From NCBI GenBank assembly GCA_003427395.1, contig BFEA01000110.1:2597649-2661648 (forward strand): DNA of 64,000 nt, given 5' to 3'. Position 1 is the stretch's first letter. Each line of letters opens with the position of its first letter. The position numbers and the translations under genes were made by a program. Below are positions 20,126 through 31,672 of this stretch, one piece after another. The notes beneath the pieces were generated by a model that was not told the origin of the DNA, made no database searches, and worked only from the letters and a program-made list of their open reading frames with translations. The stretch comes from Chara braunii. Lineage: Eukaryota > Streptophyta > Charophyceae > Charales > Characeae.

Positions 20126-21625
20126 TATCGGCACCATTACCCTTACAAGGGTAAATGTGCGTGTTTTTGCACCTCGCAGAAGATGCGATTGAGCCGATAC
20201 ATGAAAGAATGGGGGGTTTGTCACCAGCCGCGACTGACTACTGTACGTCAGAAGTGGCAGGCGTATGTATAGCTTGATTAGAGAGTGTGAGAGCATGCAC
20301 TTTGCGGGCATGCGCGAGTTGTTTGACTACCGGGTAACTTAGGAGTTTAGACCGGACTGTGTGGGCCGCAGTCTCACGACCACTGATAAAGTCGTGGCCG
20401 ACATAAGTGTAACTAGAAGGACTACGGCCAGGAAGGAGTCCTGGCTGACCCTCTGAAAGCCGACCTCTTTTTGGGTCGCATAGTGCGGGTCGCACAATAC
20501 TGAGTTGACTATGTGTCACAGGGGACCGGAGGTTGGACGAATGGATATGGACTGGTCTCGGTAGGGGCGGATGCCGGGCTTCTTCCAGTGGGACGGCGGT
20601 AAAAAGGCCGGCCACGGCGTGGCCAGGAAAGCCACACACTGCGGTTAATGGTACGCAAGACCGGCATGTGCGGCAAAACACGCAAATGCCTGCCTCAAGG
20701 CGGTGTTGTACGGCGCTGCAAAGCCATGGCTTGGGGGACATGCCTTGCTGTGGGCTTGGCATGCCTCTGCAGGCCTAGGAAATCTTCGGATACTGTTTAT
20801 AGGTAAGTTTGCGCCTGCTACCATCAGGCTGGGGCTTAGCCCTATTGGTTACGGCGTTGGAGTTTCACCAGGCGGATCTCGAGATCAAGGCCAGCAAGGG
20901 GCAGTGAAGTAGCGGAGGAGCGTTTGAAGGGAACTAGGCGGTTGAGGGTCCTGCGGGACTATCCCTTTTAGTTTTGCTAGGGAAGTCCGACGCCGGGCCC
21001 GCTGGGATAGGACCGAGTGTCGGCGGTCCTCCTCCCTCCTCCGCCCTCTTTTCCCAAAATTTTCTAAGTCACGATTTTTATTTTTATTTTTTTTATTCTT
21101 CCTAAAATTCTGATTTCATTTTATTTGTTGTTTTTTTATCCCACTATGGGACGTGGCCGGGACCGATCCGTGGACCGACAGTAATGCTCAGATCGACTTA
21201 GTAGGTACGCTCACGAACCATTCACATACCACCAGGTTGTGGTATAGTCCTACGGGACATCTGTTAAAAAATTGGAACAATACAGAACAGGCTGACACGG
21301 TCTCTTCGTAGGAAGGACAAGTATAAAGCCGGGTCACCGCCCGTCACTGTTGCTGCTGTAGCACGAGGTAGATTGTCAAATGTTGTGCGACCTCTTGAAG
21401 GAGCTAATCGCAGGGTAGTGTGCCATGAGGAGTGTGAAATTGACAAAGGAAAGGGACATGGCAGAGCTGATGGGCGTTGCGCTGTGCAACTAAAAGTGCT
21501 GGCAGCAATCGAGGAGAGGAGGAAAAAATTGAGGGAACCTAGACGCAGGCCTGCGCTAGGTGCATTCGAAGGTAACGAAGGGACGGCGGGGAGTCGGAGA
21601 GGAAGGGAGTTGGGAGGAAGAGAGA

Positions 21626-22303
21626 NNNNNNNNNNNNNNNNNNNNNNNNNNNNNNNNNNNNNNNNNNNNNNNNNNNNNNNNNNNNNNNNNNNNNNNNNNN
21701 NNNNNNNNNNNNNNNNNNNNNNNNNNNNNNNNNNNNNNNNNNNNNNNNNNNNNNNNNNNNNNNNNNNNNNNNNNNNNNNNNNNNNNNNNNNNNNNNNNNN
21801 NNNNNNNNNNNNNNNNNNNNNNNNNNNNNNNNNNNNNNNNNNNNNNNNNNNNNNNNNNNNNNNNNNNNNNNNNNNNNNNNNNNNNNNNNNNNNNNNNNNN
21901 NNNNNNNNNNNNNNNNNNNNNNNNNNNNNNNNNNNNNNNNNNNNNNNNNNNNNNNNNNNNNNNNNNNNNNNNNNNNNNNNNNNNNNNNNNNNNNNNNNNN
22001 NNNNNNNNNNNNNNNNNNNNNNNNNNNNNNNNNNNNNNNNNNNNNNNNNNNNNNNNNNNNNNNNNNNNNNNNNNNNNNNNNNNNNNNNNNNNNNNNNNNN
22101 NNNNNNNNNNNNNNNNNNNNNNNNNNNNNNNNNNNNNNNNNNNNNNNNNNNNNNNNNNNNNNNNNNNNNNNNNNNNNNNNNNNNNNNNNNNNNNNNNNNN
22201 NNNNNNNNNNNNNNNNNNNNNNNNNNNNNNNNNNNNNNNNNNNNNNNNNNNNNNNNNNNNNNNNNNNNNNNNNNNNNNNNNNNNNNNNNNNNNNNNNNNN
22301 NNN
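21626..22303. other. Assembly gap (run of N)
   Basis: 678 N. The matching interval in the 3' LTR (42663-43341) is 679 bp and fully sequenced, so the gap size is right and its content can be predicted from the sister LTR. Scattered single Ns continue to about 22590. Confidence 0.97.
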
Positions 22304-23313
22304 CCCCTATGGGGATTGTTTTCTCCGTTTCCAAAGCAGTCGTCCTCATTGCTCGTCATACTCCCTTNCGNGTCGTGTTGGGTTGTTATGGCTGAAATCC
22401 TTGAACCTNGNTACTATTACAGCCAGNNGTNGTGNANGGTGAGAGATATATCGGGTAGTGATCATGTTTCATATNGGTACTGACCAGAGGTGTGAAAATA
22501 ATAATAATAATAAATAAATAATAGTAATGGTNACAANTGTTGGACGGGGAGGTGACAAACTATGAGAGAGTTGAATAGGTAGGGGANTATTAGAGGGGGA
22601 TTGCATGTATCTAGACCCAAGCTTCGACAACAGCCAGCAAAGGGGTAGCTAGATCAAGCAGGAGTCTAACAGACTAGAACTCTTGAGCCCGCTATTGCAT
22701 TACGGAGGGGATGGAATAGCTGCAATCTGATTTTAGTATTATTGGGGTTGCTGCCGCGACATGATTAAGACTCTCTATGTTGCTGTTAAATACCGGCCAC
22801 AGCAACAGCTATCCTGATATCTGGCTATTTGAGCAGCACCGTGAACAGCCAGTTGTGTTGCTATGTCACCAGTTGGGCTGCCATTATGAAAATCTGATTT
22901 TGGCTGTTGTAGAGCTAAGTATCACTAAAAGAAGTCATCATGCCCAGGCTACACTACTGTTATCCTGCCCCAAGGACACAATGTGGTTACCCTCTGAGTT
23001 GTTGTTAGTATTGTCACTTTGCCTTGTTAATAAGTGCAGCTGTTGAGCACCACGGTGCGCTGCTGTTTCTGCTATAGCTTATGGGCTCCCTGTTGATTGG
23101 GACACAAACGTTTTGACAAAGGCGGAAGGCTGATACCCGCGGACGCAGGGAGTGCAGTTCCTCTTTTTATTTTTATTTTTTTTTATTTTTTATTTGCAGC
23201 AAAATACTGATGTTCCAGAAGTAAACTATCGTGATACCGTTGTACTATTTAGGCATGCGGGCACTTGAGTGCATCACGTCCCCGTGGACGACTACTAAGT
23301 GAGGACTGAAACG

Positions 23314-23323
23314 TATATAAAAA
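23314..23323 (+). promoter_or_regulatory. Predicted TATA box of the 5' LTR
   Basis: TATATAAAAA followed by a GC-rich stretch is the best core promoter candidate in the LTR and is retained in the 3' LTR (44352-44361). If used, transcription starts near 23345 and the RNA leader before gag (30234) is about 6.9 kb. Confidence 0.55.
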
Positions 23324-24548
23324 GCAGGGGCGGTAGCTACTCAGTTTGTACCAGCATTGCTAGGCCAGGCCACAGCCTGGGGTTGCTGTTACCAAATATC
23401 ACCACTAGGTGCCAGAGATGCTGCCAAGGAAGGTCGCGACAGACGGTGGCTAGTGCTAGGAGCCAGTATTACAACGAAACTTTAGCTGTGTGGCTTCTGC
23501 TGCTGAATGTCGGGTCCGGCTGTTTGAAGCTGCATCAGGGCGGTGGCTGCTGGTGCCGTATTTTGCTATGAATATACTATGTGCTCACTGTTATGAGGAG
23601 ACTATAAGCATTGTACAACTGTTCAAACAGGGCTTCGGATGCTGAAGCAGCAGTCCTGCTGCGTTTGTTATAGCTACCACCACTACAACGGGATCAGGCT
23701 GCCACTGCACTGGGACTGAACAGTTGCTGTTGTACCGAGCTGCCCGTTGTGCCTTGCCATAGCGGACTACTGTGCAGGGTGATTGTCTGTTGACGGGCTC
23801 GCTAATGTGCAGAGCGCCACCCCTATTGCTTCACTACAGATCTGAGCGTTGTTCCTCATTACGTACAGCTGCAACATAGGCCTAAGTGAGGATACTCAGA
23901 GTGGAGGGAGTGACTAAGGCAACTGGAGGGGTTTTCAAGAGACTGCGGGTTGTTCACCGACTATTACTGCTGCTACCTGCGGGGGGTAACTGGTGTTACA
24001 AGTTCTGAACCGGGTTGCCATAGCACACACAGACCGTAAGTGGCTGCACTTTTGAGGACTGCTGAATACTCGTTGCCCTGCTGAATGCTGCTGGGGCCTG
24101 TTGTGTATGGCTGCGGACGTGAGGAGATGAGCAGGCTGCGCACACGGTGGTTATCACAGAGACTTAGGGGCCACTTTTGAAGGCAAGCACCGTCCTTTGC
24201 TGTGGGTGACTGGTGTGCGCTCCGCCTAATGCTGTTGCTACGGTAACTATACTAGTACCTCCGAGAAGCCACAGCCACAGGTTGTGTATTGATAGGCGTT
24301 ATCAGGTTGTTGCACCAGGGTACTGGGCAGGTCCTCATTGCGGCGGGGCTGCTGCTGCTAGTACCTACTGCTGGTTATTACGGACTGTGGGAGACTCCTG
24401 CGGCCTGCTGTATTTGCTGTGTACCGCTGTGGATACTGCGAACTGGGCACGGACTGTGGCTGCTGCTGACTAGTGGCTGTGACTATTGGCACAACTTATT
24501 GCTGTTGCTGTGCATCACGACTGCACCAGGCTGTTACAGCCCGTAGCC

Positions 24549-24584
24549 GAATAGAGCATGGGGGGGGTATGCTCTATTCGAAGA
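24549..24584. repeat. Perfect hairpin around a G-run
   Basis: CGAATAGAGCAT and ATGCTCTATTCG surround a short G-rich loop. In the 3' LTR (about 45585-45620) the outer nine base pairs persist while the loop-proximal bases changed. Confidence 0.6.
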
Positions 24585-25234
24585 ACGTCCTTTTCTGGGC
24601 TAAGTAACTGCAGTTTTGAGCACGGTAACTTGGAGGGAGGAGTCAGACTCTGCAGAGGGGTTGCTACTGCGACGTGGAGGATTGTCAGGGGGGCTGGCAT
24701 TCTGCATTTTGCTATGGATTGAGAGGTTCTATTGCGTTTTTGGCTGCCATTGCGGGGCCCTCAGGCGCATCAAGATTTCAAAGCCCTCTCATTGTAAGTT
24801 GAGTTGTACCTCTCCTGGATCTCGAGAGTCTGATCTACCTACATCTGTCTTTCTTAATCTCAGTCTGATCTATTGGTGACGAGAGAAAGGCGGCAGGAGG
24901 GATTGCAACCCATAGAGTCGCAGCAAGACCTTGTGGGAGGTCCACCCACCGATTGCGGGAGCTCTGTCGGAACCCAGGCGGGGTTCTGAAGGCAGGGAAC
25001 ATTCAGGTATGGCCTTCGTTTTATGCGTGTGATTCCAACCTTAAATTATATTAACCTTGTGCTATTGTCTGACTGAAAGTATGACTGGAAACGATATTTG
25101 ACTGTTTTGTTTGTTTATTTTCAGGACATTGTTTTGCGAAATAAATTAACAAGTATTTATTGATAATTAAGACTAGCTGATTGAATTCAGACAACACAAG
25201 GGTTGTAACTATGTAGCGAAGGCTGGGCGAATGC

Positions 25235-26815
25235 ATAAGTTGCGAGCTGCTCAGTCGATAGCATGTGTTCTACTTGTTATTTGGCAAGCTAGACTACCCA
25301 TAAGTTGGGTAGCCTGGTTCTACGCCGTATATAATTGTATAGGCTGGTCAGGCACAACATAAGTTGTTGTGTCTAGTCATATGCCTTTTGTCATTGTTCA
25401 GGCAAAGGCTGGGTTCCTTATAAGTTGAGGTAGTCCAGTTCCTTGTGTATGCCGAAAGTTTAGGCTGACCAGTCATAACATGAGTTGTTATGCCAGGTCA
25501 TACGCCTTACGTCAATTGTTTAGGCAGAAGCTGACCACACCATAAGTTGGTGTGACTCGGTCTTATGCTTTATTGTTCCAGTCGAGACTATTTACACCAC
25601 AAGTTGGTGTGGTCAAGTCATGAGTCGTCATCATTAAAGCGAATCAGAGTATATAATGTGATACAATTGCCTATTATGAATATTCGTGGTAGGTTGGGCG
25701 CCATGAGTTGGGAGATCCAGCCATTTTAGCAGGTAGCAGACAAAGCAGAGGGGAAAGAAGATTGAGAGTATAAAATGGTGTGATAACTTTGGGCAGGCTA
25801 ACTCATCCATAAGTTGGGTAGTGAGTCCTATGTCCTTGATAACACAAAGCAGAGAATTATATAAAGCTTGGATATTTTCCACTTTCTAAACATAATTGGC
25901 ATCTGGGTGGGGGTCCTCATGAGTTGAGATAACCTGACCACTCGTCTGAAGGAAGAAATTGGTTGTGAAACTTATTTATCTGATGTAGTTGTGTTGCGGA
26001 GGCCAAACGAACGCATAAGTTGCGGGTTGTTCGGTCATACGCGCTTGTTATTGTTTTAGGCAGGGCTAGACTATCCATAAGTTGGGTAGCCTAGTCATAT
26101 GCTATATGTCACTGTATGGGCTGGCCAGGCACAACATAAGTTGTTGTGTCTGGTCATATGTCTTTTGTCGTTGTTCAGGCGAAGGCTGAGTCCCTCATAA
26201 GTTGAGGTGGTTCAGTCTTTTGTTTATGCCGAGTGTTTAGGTTGATCAGGTCTCACCATGAGTTGGTGCGCCCTGGTTATACACCTTATGTCATTTGTTC
26301 AGACAGAGGCTTATCACAACATAAGTTGTTGTGGTAAGTTCTAGGTCTTATGGCCATAAAGTTGAACATGGTTGTATTGCGAAGGGCTGGGCGAATGCAT
26401 AAGTTGCGGGTTGTTCAGTCGTTCGCGCAATTGGCTTTGTCTAGGCTGGGTTGGACTATCCATAAGTTGGGTAGCCTGGCTCTACGCCGTATGTAACTGT
26501 GTGGGCTGACCGGGCACAACATAAGTTGTTGTGTCCAGTCATATGCCCTTTGTCGTTGGTTAGGCAGAGGCTGACCCCCATAAGTTGGGAGGTTCAGTTT
26601 TATGTGTATGCCGAATGTTCAGGTTGACCATCCTCACCATGAGTTGGTGCGGCCCGATCACACGCCTTATGTCGGTTGTTTTGCAGAAACTGGTCACACC
26701 ATAAGTTGGTGTGGTTTGGTCTTATGCGTACGTATATTTGTGTTACCAGGCTAGGGCACCATAAGTTGGTGTGGCCCAGTCATATAAACTAGCAGGTCAG
26801 TCACATCCATAAGTT
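25235..26815 (+). repeat. Hairpin array with constant 7-nt loop, 5' LTR
   Basis: About 24 units at mostly 57-63 bp spacing. Each has a 7-nt loop ATAAGTT (18 units), ATGAGTT (5) or ACAAGTT (1), closed by inverted arms that differ between units. Loop starts: 25235, 25300, 25359, 25420, 25480, 25542, 25599, 25703, 25809, 25919, 26015, 26077, 26136, 26197, 26258, 26321, 26399, 26462, 26521, 26580, 26639, 26701, 26761, 26809. The best stem is the unit at 26136: GGCCAGGCACAAC pairs over 13 bp with GTTGTGTCTGGTC. The unit at 26321 pairs over 11 bp. Between hairpins, GCC and GGC blocks recur and may form a second small stem. The array lies downstream of the TATA box, so it would be in the genomic RNA leader. 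Function unknown. Confidence 0.85.
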
Positions 26816-27222
26816 TGGTTGGCTGACCCTATGTCTTATGTAAGGAAGGATAAAAAGCGAATAGTGAGGGATTTTGAACGAACTATGTGGCCTGGAAAAT
26901 AACCATGTGGGATTGTGAGAGAGATTTGCGCTTGCATGCTCGTGGGCTCTCACTTGGGACATCTTTTGATAGAGTAGTTGTTGTAGATGCTCGCCGAGTG
27001 CTGGAGCCATAGGTAGATAAGATGAATGATGGGAGGGAAGCTTCGGATGAGATAGGACTGACTCTGCTGAGGGTTGGGATCAGCGTTGGCTCGTGGCCTC
27101 ATTAAGAGGACATGTGGACCAATATTGAGCCTAATTTGTTAAGCAGGGATCAGGAGTTAGCCCCAAGTATAGTTTTGCTTTGCACTTTGACCTTCAGTTT
27201 TGTATAAATCTTGGCAGCCTAC

Positions 27223-27345
27223 TTTTCCTACGGGAAGCACTGCCAAAATTTCTGCAAAACTGAAAAGAGTTAATCATATTCAAGTTCCTCGAAATTATGA
27301 AAAGGCACTTTTCCTACGGGAAGCGCTGCCGAAATTTTGAAAAAT
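27223..27345. repeat. Direct repeat pair in LTR
   Basis: TTTTCCTACGGGAAGC followed by CTGCC-AAATTT occurs at about 27223 and 27308. Each unit contains a small inverted repeat (TTCC-TACG-GGAA). The pair is retained in the 3' LTR at about 48396 and 48480. Confidence 0.7.
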
Positions 27346-28492
27346 TTGGAGAGTAAGAATATTTTCAGTTAGACTAATCTTAGCAACTCAACCCTGAGTA
27401 GGCGAGGTATTATTAAACCTCTCAGAAGTTGAGTAGGAGCTTAGTAGAGGAGTAAGGATTGACTTAGGAGGATTACTTTCTACTTAGGCTAAACGCTGTA
27501 GTGAAATCTTTTTGACCTGTGTTGTGGTGCAGGTCGTGCGCATTGATTGAAGGTCTGACTTGGTCAACCTGACTATTCTTTTGTTATCACTGATAACAGG
27601 TCGGTTGCCGATTCATCGGTGCACGACTCAACCTCTCATCCTCTTCTGCCTCTCAACCTAATGCCTTGGCCCTGACTGGTTTNATGCNTTCTTGGGTTTT
27701 CACCCAGATTCTTTGTAAATNGNCATTTTATTAAAAGACTGAGTATCTTTGTTTGGAATGNTGNGGAAAAGGTTGGGCTTGTGTGCATAAGGCAGGGTGT
27801 GAGTTGCAGAAAGCTGAAAAATTGATCCTTTTAGTGTGTGTTCTGTTGTTTGATCCTTGTGTGTGTTCACAAGTATGTGTGAAACATGTTGAATGATTGT
27901 GGTATTCTGGCTGTATTGAGTTCAGGCGGGCAAGCCACATAGCTATTGTGAGACTGTATCATCACTTAACTCTTCGTCTGACTCAGTGTTATGGCATTTG
28001 AGTATGTCTCTCGTGTAGCCCTCACACGGCTGCACGAGCACATACTTATGCCTTCTATATTCTTGTGTGATTTCAATTGGTGGGACGATAAGGGTCCAAC
28101 CGTGAGCCAAAATATCACGAAAACGACGTGTAAAAAATGTCATAAGGTCGGTCCGCCCTATGGGAACCCCGCGCTCGAGCGAGGAAAATGTTCCGAGCGT
28201 TGGGCTGCCTACAGGGCTTGACCTGAACACTATCCACATGCCACCCCGTAAACGATTCGTATAGGTGGTGCGCGGTGAGTCATGGGCCAATGCGAAATAG
28301 GAAAAAGGCATAACCTTTCTCCCCATTTTCACGTTGGCCCCACTTACTTGTTAAGATGAAAAGTCGGACGTATTCTTGGGCCAGGGGTTCGAGGTCCTTG
28401 TCGGGAAGAACCCAAAGTCCAACCCTCTAGCAAGGGATTTTTGCCTGCACACAGGGCATAAAAACCCTGCCCACCGGACCGCCTAGCTTCAA

Positions 28493-28967
28493 NGGTAGGG
28501 GTNCCGCAAGGGCTGAACGGCGTGTCCTTCAAGCCGTTCAATATTGCGAGGGGCGAANCCCCACAATATATTCCTTCAGCCATTCAGTATCGCGAGGATA
28601 TTTCAGCGACCGCTTGAGTGAGACAACATTGCTGGTNGGTATGGGAAGGTCGAGGACCCGCANGGATTATATCGAATCCGGCACGCGGTGCCAAGCGGAT
28701 TCTCACACCGAACAGTTTATGGATCTGGCACTGAACGTAGAATCGCNATACGGTCGGCGTTGCNGAGATNCGCGGAAGGGCCTCGCGCCCGAGCATANGA
28801 CGCATTGAGCGTCGGCTCGCTCAAGGGCTTGAGTCAAACCTTAGGAACACGCAGCTCCNTAGCAACTNACCACATCGCATCGAGAAAGCCATCGGGGAGN
28901 CNTAGGGGNTCAATATGGGTTAGACTAGGTCGACGCCTTTATATCGAGCNTTGTCCTCTTTTTATTN
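28493..28967. other. LTR segment with 16 scattered Ns, duplicated exactly in the 3' LTR
   Basis: Sixteen single N characters occur at positions that recur exactly 21,173 bp downstream (49666-50140), with identical sequence between them. This is a consensus pasted by the assembler into both LTRs, not independent sequence. Confidence 0.9.
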
Positions 28968-29027
28968 TCTTATGGTTGGACGTTGCAGTCCGTGGCAGCC
29001 GTCAAAGTCAAACCCCTTGACTTCTGC

Positions 29028-29225
29028 CACCACAGGCGTGAAACCTGTGTACCACCCACTCTGCACAGGGTGCAGAAGAGGGTGTGTGGTCCTCAACTGC
29101 GCATGGAGGTTGTCTAGCGCAGAGAGATTAACCCTTGAAGCGCTTGTCAGCCGACACTTGAGTGTCGAAAGGGACCCTCAAAATCCCTGAGGGCCTCCTG
29201 CACCTGGGTACCACATAGTACCCCA
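29028..29225 (+). repeat. Cluster of inverted repeats near the LTR 3' end
   Basis: Consecutive potential hairpins: CACAGG-CGTGAAA-CCTGTG, CTGCAC-AGG-GTGCAG nested in ACCAC...GTGGT, CGACACT-TG-AGTGTCG, CCCTC...GAGGG and GGTAC-CACATA-GTACC. They lie in predicted U5, upstream of the primer-binding site, where retroelement RNAs often carry packaging or reverse-transcription structures. Confidence 0.55.
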
Positions 29226-29858
29226 TTATTGCAAACACTTGTAAGCACACGCATGACTGGCTGATATGAGAAATCCGTGCGATCGCGCGATTCTTTATAC
29301 TAAATCAGCATGCGACGCCTACCTAATCTTTGTACCTAAAGGTTATGGGTCCAGTACTAAAGGGAATGGGAGTGTTGTGTTTTTCTTTTGCTTTGGCGCA
29401 TGAGTGTGTGAACGAGGGTTACTTAAATTTTGCTTTAAGTGGTGTATCGCGTGGTGTGCGTAGAGCGTCCTAGTCGACCGACGTCAAGTCGAGCTTGGGA
29501 CCTCAGCCCCCAAGTGTCGTCGATTTGCGTACGGGTCCGATTTCGGGCGTTGACCGTGCGTACTCTATGCTACAGCGAACGAGAAACGCCCTCGGCTGGG
29601 CTACCTCTGCAATTGCATTATAAAAGCCTTCGCATGTGGTTCAGTAGCTCGACAGGGATACGCCCACCTAAGGGATGGTGACAGCTCCCGCAGGTGGAGG
29701 TAGCGGTGCCTCGCGTGACTCTGTCCTGTCGTAGGGACTCGCGAGGGGTACAGTTGGCGCACTCGGCCGGAGCGACAAACGCTCTCGCAATAAGTCCTGC
29801 ATAATCCTGCGTGACACGGCCGGGAGGGTCCCCGTGCGGGACCGATGCGCTCGACAGG

Positions 29859-29876
29859 TGGCGCCGTTGCCGGGGA
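29859..29876 (+). promoter_or_regulatory. Primer-binding site, tRNA-Asp type
   Basis: TGGCGCCGTTGCCGGGGA is complementary to the 3' end of plant tRNA-Asp (…CCCCGGCAACGGCGCCA). It starts two bases after the LTR terminal CA, the expected position for minus-strand priming. Confidence 0.88.
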
Positions 29877-30233
29877 ATCTCGGCTGCCTACCGGGGTCCT
29901 TATGAGAACGAACTGAGGTTAAGTGCAGGCTGATGATCCAGGCAAAACGACAACCTTCGATGGAAAGATTTTTCTCCTTGATGATGATTCGAGTATGGTG
30001 GCTTTCTCAATGACACGTCAGATCTGTCTGCCTTGATTGTGAGTAAGGTCGGAAGTGTGCATTGTGTGTATCCGTTTCAGCGGTAGGGTCAGAGTAATAA
30101 TATAGACCTGATAGGTTACTTTAGTTATTAAAGACAGTAGTTGAATGATGAAAGTAGGCAAGTTAGAGACTTAACGGTCGATTGTTTTTTTAAAACCTTT
30201 CGTCCCTCAACAGGTGTTTGAGAAAATGTAAAG
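29877..30233 (+). other. Untranslated leader between primer site and gag
   Basis: 357 bp without an open frame of note. AACAGGTGTTTG just before the gag ATG has a consensus-like splice donor (CAG/GTGT). Confidence 0.5.
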
Positions 30234-31665
30234 ATGGCGGACGCCGACGGAATCGAGTGGGGCCCGGGTGCTACACCTGAGGACTTCGTCAAGGCATTGG
30301 AAAAAAGAGAGATGGCACGGCTTCAGGTGCCCAAGGTTAACATTTTTCACTTCAACGGGGGTAGAGTGTCCGAGTGGCTTGAGTTGCCGGAGCGGGTCAC
30401 TAGCGAGGCGTCAGAAGCAGACAAATTCAAGCTGATGCCTAGGTATGTATGGTGGGAGCTTAGACCTGAGGTAATGAAGGTAGCGGCCGACGCAAATGGT
30501 GAGTGGGCAAAGTTTAAAGAGGAGATGCAGAGACGTTTCAAGTTAGGTGACGGCGTGCTCACCAAAGAAGACCTGGAAATGTTGAGACGTGATGAGTTCT
30601 CCACAGTGGGGGCCTTCGCCACGGCATTTGAGAAAATGGCAAAGAAAGTCCCAGGGTTGGCAGAAGAGGAGCAGTGTGCCACTTTCCTAGGGCACTTCAA
30701 GAACTGGGAGGGCTCGTCGCTAACTAAGAAGGTTGCGTCAGGAAAGAAGCGCACATGGGCTGCCATAAAGGAAGGCGTAATGGACGGAGAACTGGACCAG
30801 GTAGACATCTTCCAGATGAGGCAGGCTAGGAAGAAAAGGAAGGCCTTAGACGCTACGACGAGTGATGGGCGCGACTTCAAGAAAATTGTGGAGGATGCGG
30901 TGGCCCAACTCGATGCAGCGAAGGAGGCAAGAAGAAAAACCATGGCAGCGCCACAGACCGTAGGGAAAGTGAAAAAGGCAGTAGTGCAGGAAGAAGAAGA
31001 AGAGGAAGAAGAAGAGGAGCCTTAGCCGCAGAAGCTGACAAAGGCTCAAAGGAAAGCAAGGAATTTGGCTCAAGGAGGGCAAGGCTCAGAGAGGGGCCAG
31101 GTTTCACAAGCTGTAGCCATGCCGCCCCCTGAGTCACCTAGTCAAGCCGCACCAGCACACTATGGGCCGTGGCCAGGTTGTGGACCACCAAGCCACTGAC
31201 ATGGACATTGCTCATACGCAATGGTCACAGAGTGGGCTGCATGGGTCGTGTGCCGGACCACCGATGAGCATGGCTTCCTGCGGCTGCCCGGGGCCCCAAG
31301 CTCAGCAAGTAAGTCACCCAGACCCACCGCCAACCCAACCCCAGCAGTCAGCCCTACAAAGGTCGCAAGGCAATCAAGGCGGTGGACGAGGACAAAATCA
31401 AGGGTGGGGCCGGGGACGAGGGAATGGTGGTCGGGGAAGAAACGGCAGAGGGAATGGTGGTGGTAACGCTGCAGGCGGGGGAAGCGAGGGTTGGACAACA
31501 TCCGGGAGTCAAGGTGGCCAGGAAGGTGGAAGAGCTGCTGGCAGGGGGAGAATAGATTGGAGGAACGCCATTTGTTGGCACTGCGGGCAGAAAGGTCACA
31601 CTAACAAGTTCTGCCATGTCCGGAGAAACGATGAAGACGAAGGTCTAATCAGCACCAAACTATGA
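30234..31665 (+). pseudogene. Gag polyprotein of the giant element (gag1)
   Basis: It packages the RNA into virus-like particles. The ATG at 30234 follows the leader directly. The first frame (30234-31025) has a Gag capsid-type core: FNGGRVSEWLE, MPRYVWWELRPEVMKV, WAKFKEEMQRRFKL and DEFSTVGAFATAFEKMAKKVPG, then a basic region and a Glu-run before a TAG. After a frameshift (about 31160-31250) the second frame (31162-31665) is Gly/Arg/Gln-rich and contains the zinc knuckle CWHCGQKGHTNKFC (CX2CX4HX4C). The capsid-then-knuckle order is that of Ty3/gypsy Gag. Stops TAG at 31023, TGA at about 31198 (frame 1) and TGA at 31663 break it. Confidence 0.85.
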
Positions 31666-31672
31666 TGGGGAT

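Larger units (their letters stand above)
20126..29856 (+). repeat. 5' LTR of the giant element
   Basis: 9,731 bp including a 678-bp run of N (21626-22303). It starts TATCGGCACC (the other LTR has TGTCGG) and ends GCTCGACA. By eye it differs from the 3' LTR by scattered substitutions plus two larger indels: about 61 bp at 21508-21569 and 48 bp at the end of the hairpin array, both absent from the 3' LTR. Open frames on both strands (for example 174 codons on the minus strand, 20762-20238) recur in the other LTR only because the LTRs are recent copies; none shows a known domain. A TATA box at 23314 suggests U3 of about 3.2 kb and R-U5 of about 6.5 kb. Confidence 0.9.

Noticed and set aside
20238-20762. 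174-codon minus-strand frame conserved in both LTRs as a gene
   Set aside because: The LTRs are copies of one sequence, so the shared frame is not evidence of selection; no domain is recognised.
21264-22483. Long open frames across the N run
   Set aside because: They are open only because N codons cannot be stops; the resolved sister LTR does not keep these frames.
25235-26815. CRISPR array
   Set aside because: The recurring part is a 7-nt loop with variable inverted arms at about 60 bp, inside a eukaryotic LTR; there are no direct repeats of 25-40 bp with unrelated spacers and no cas genes.
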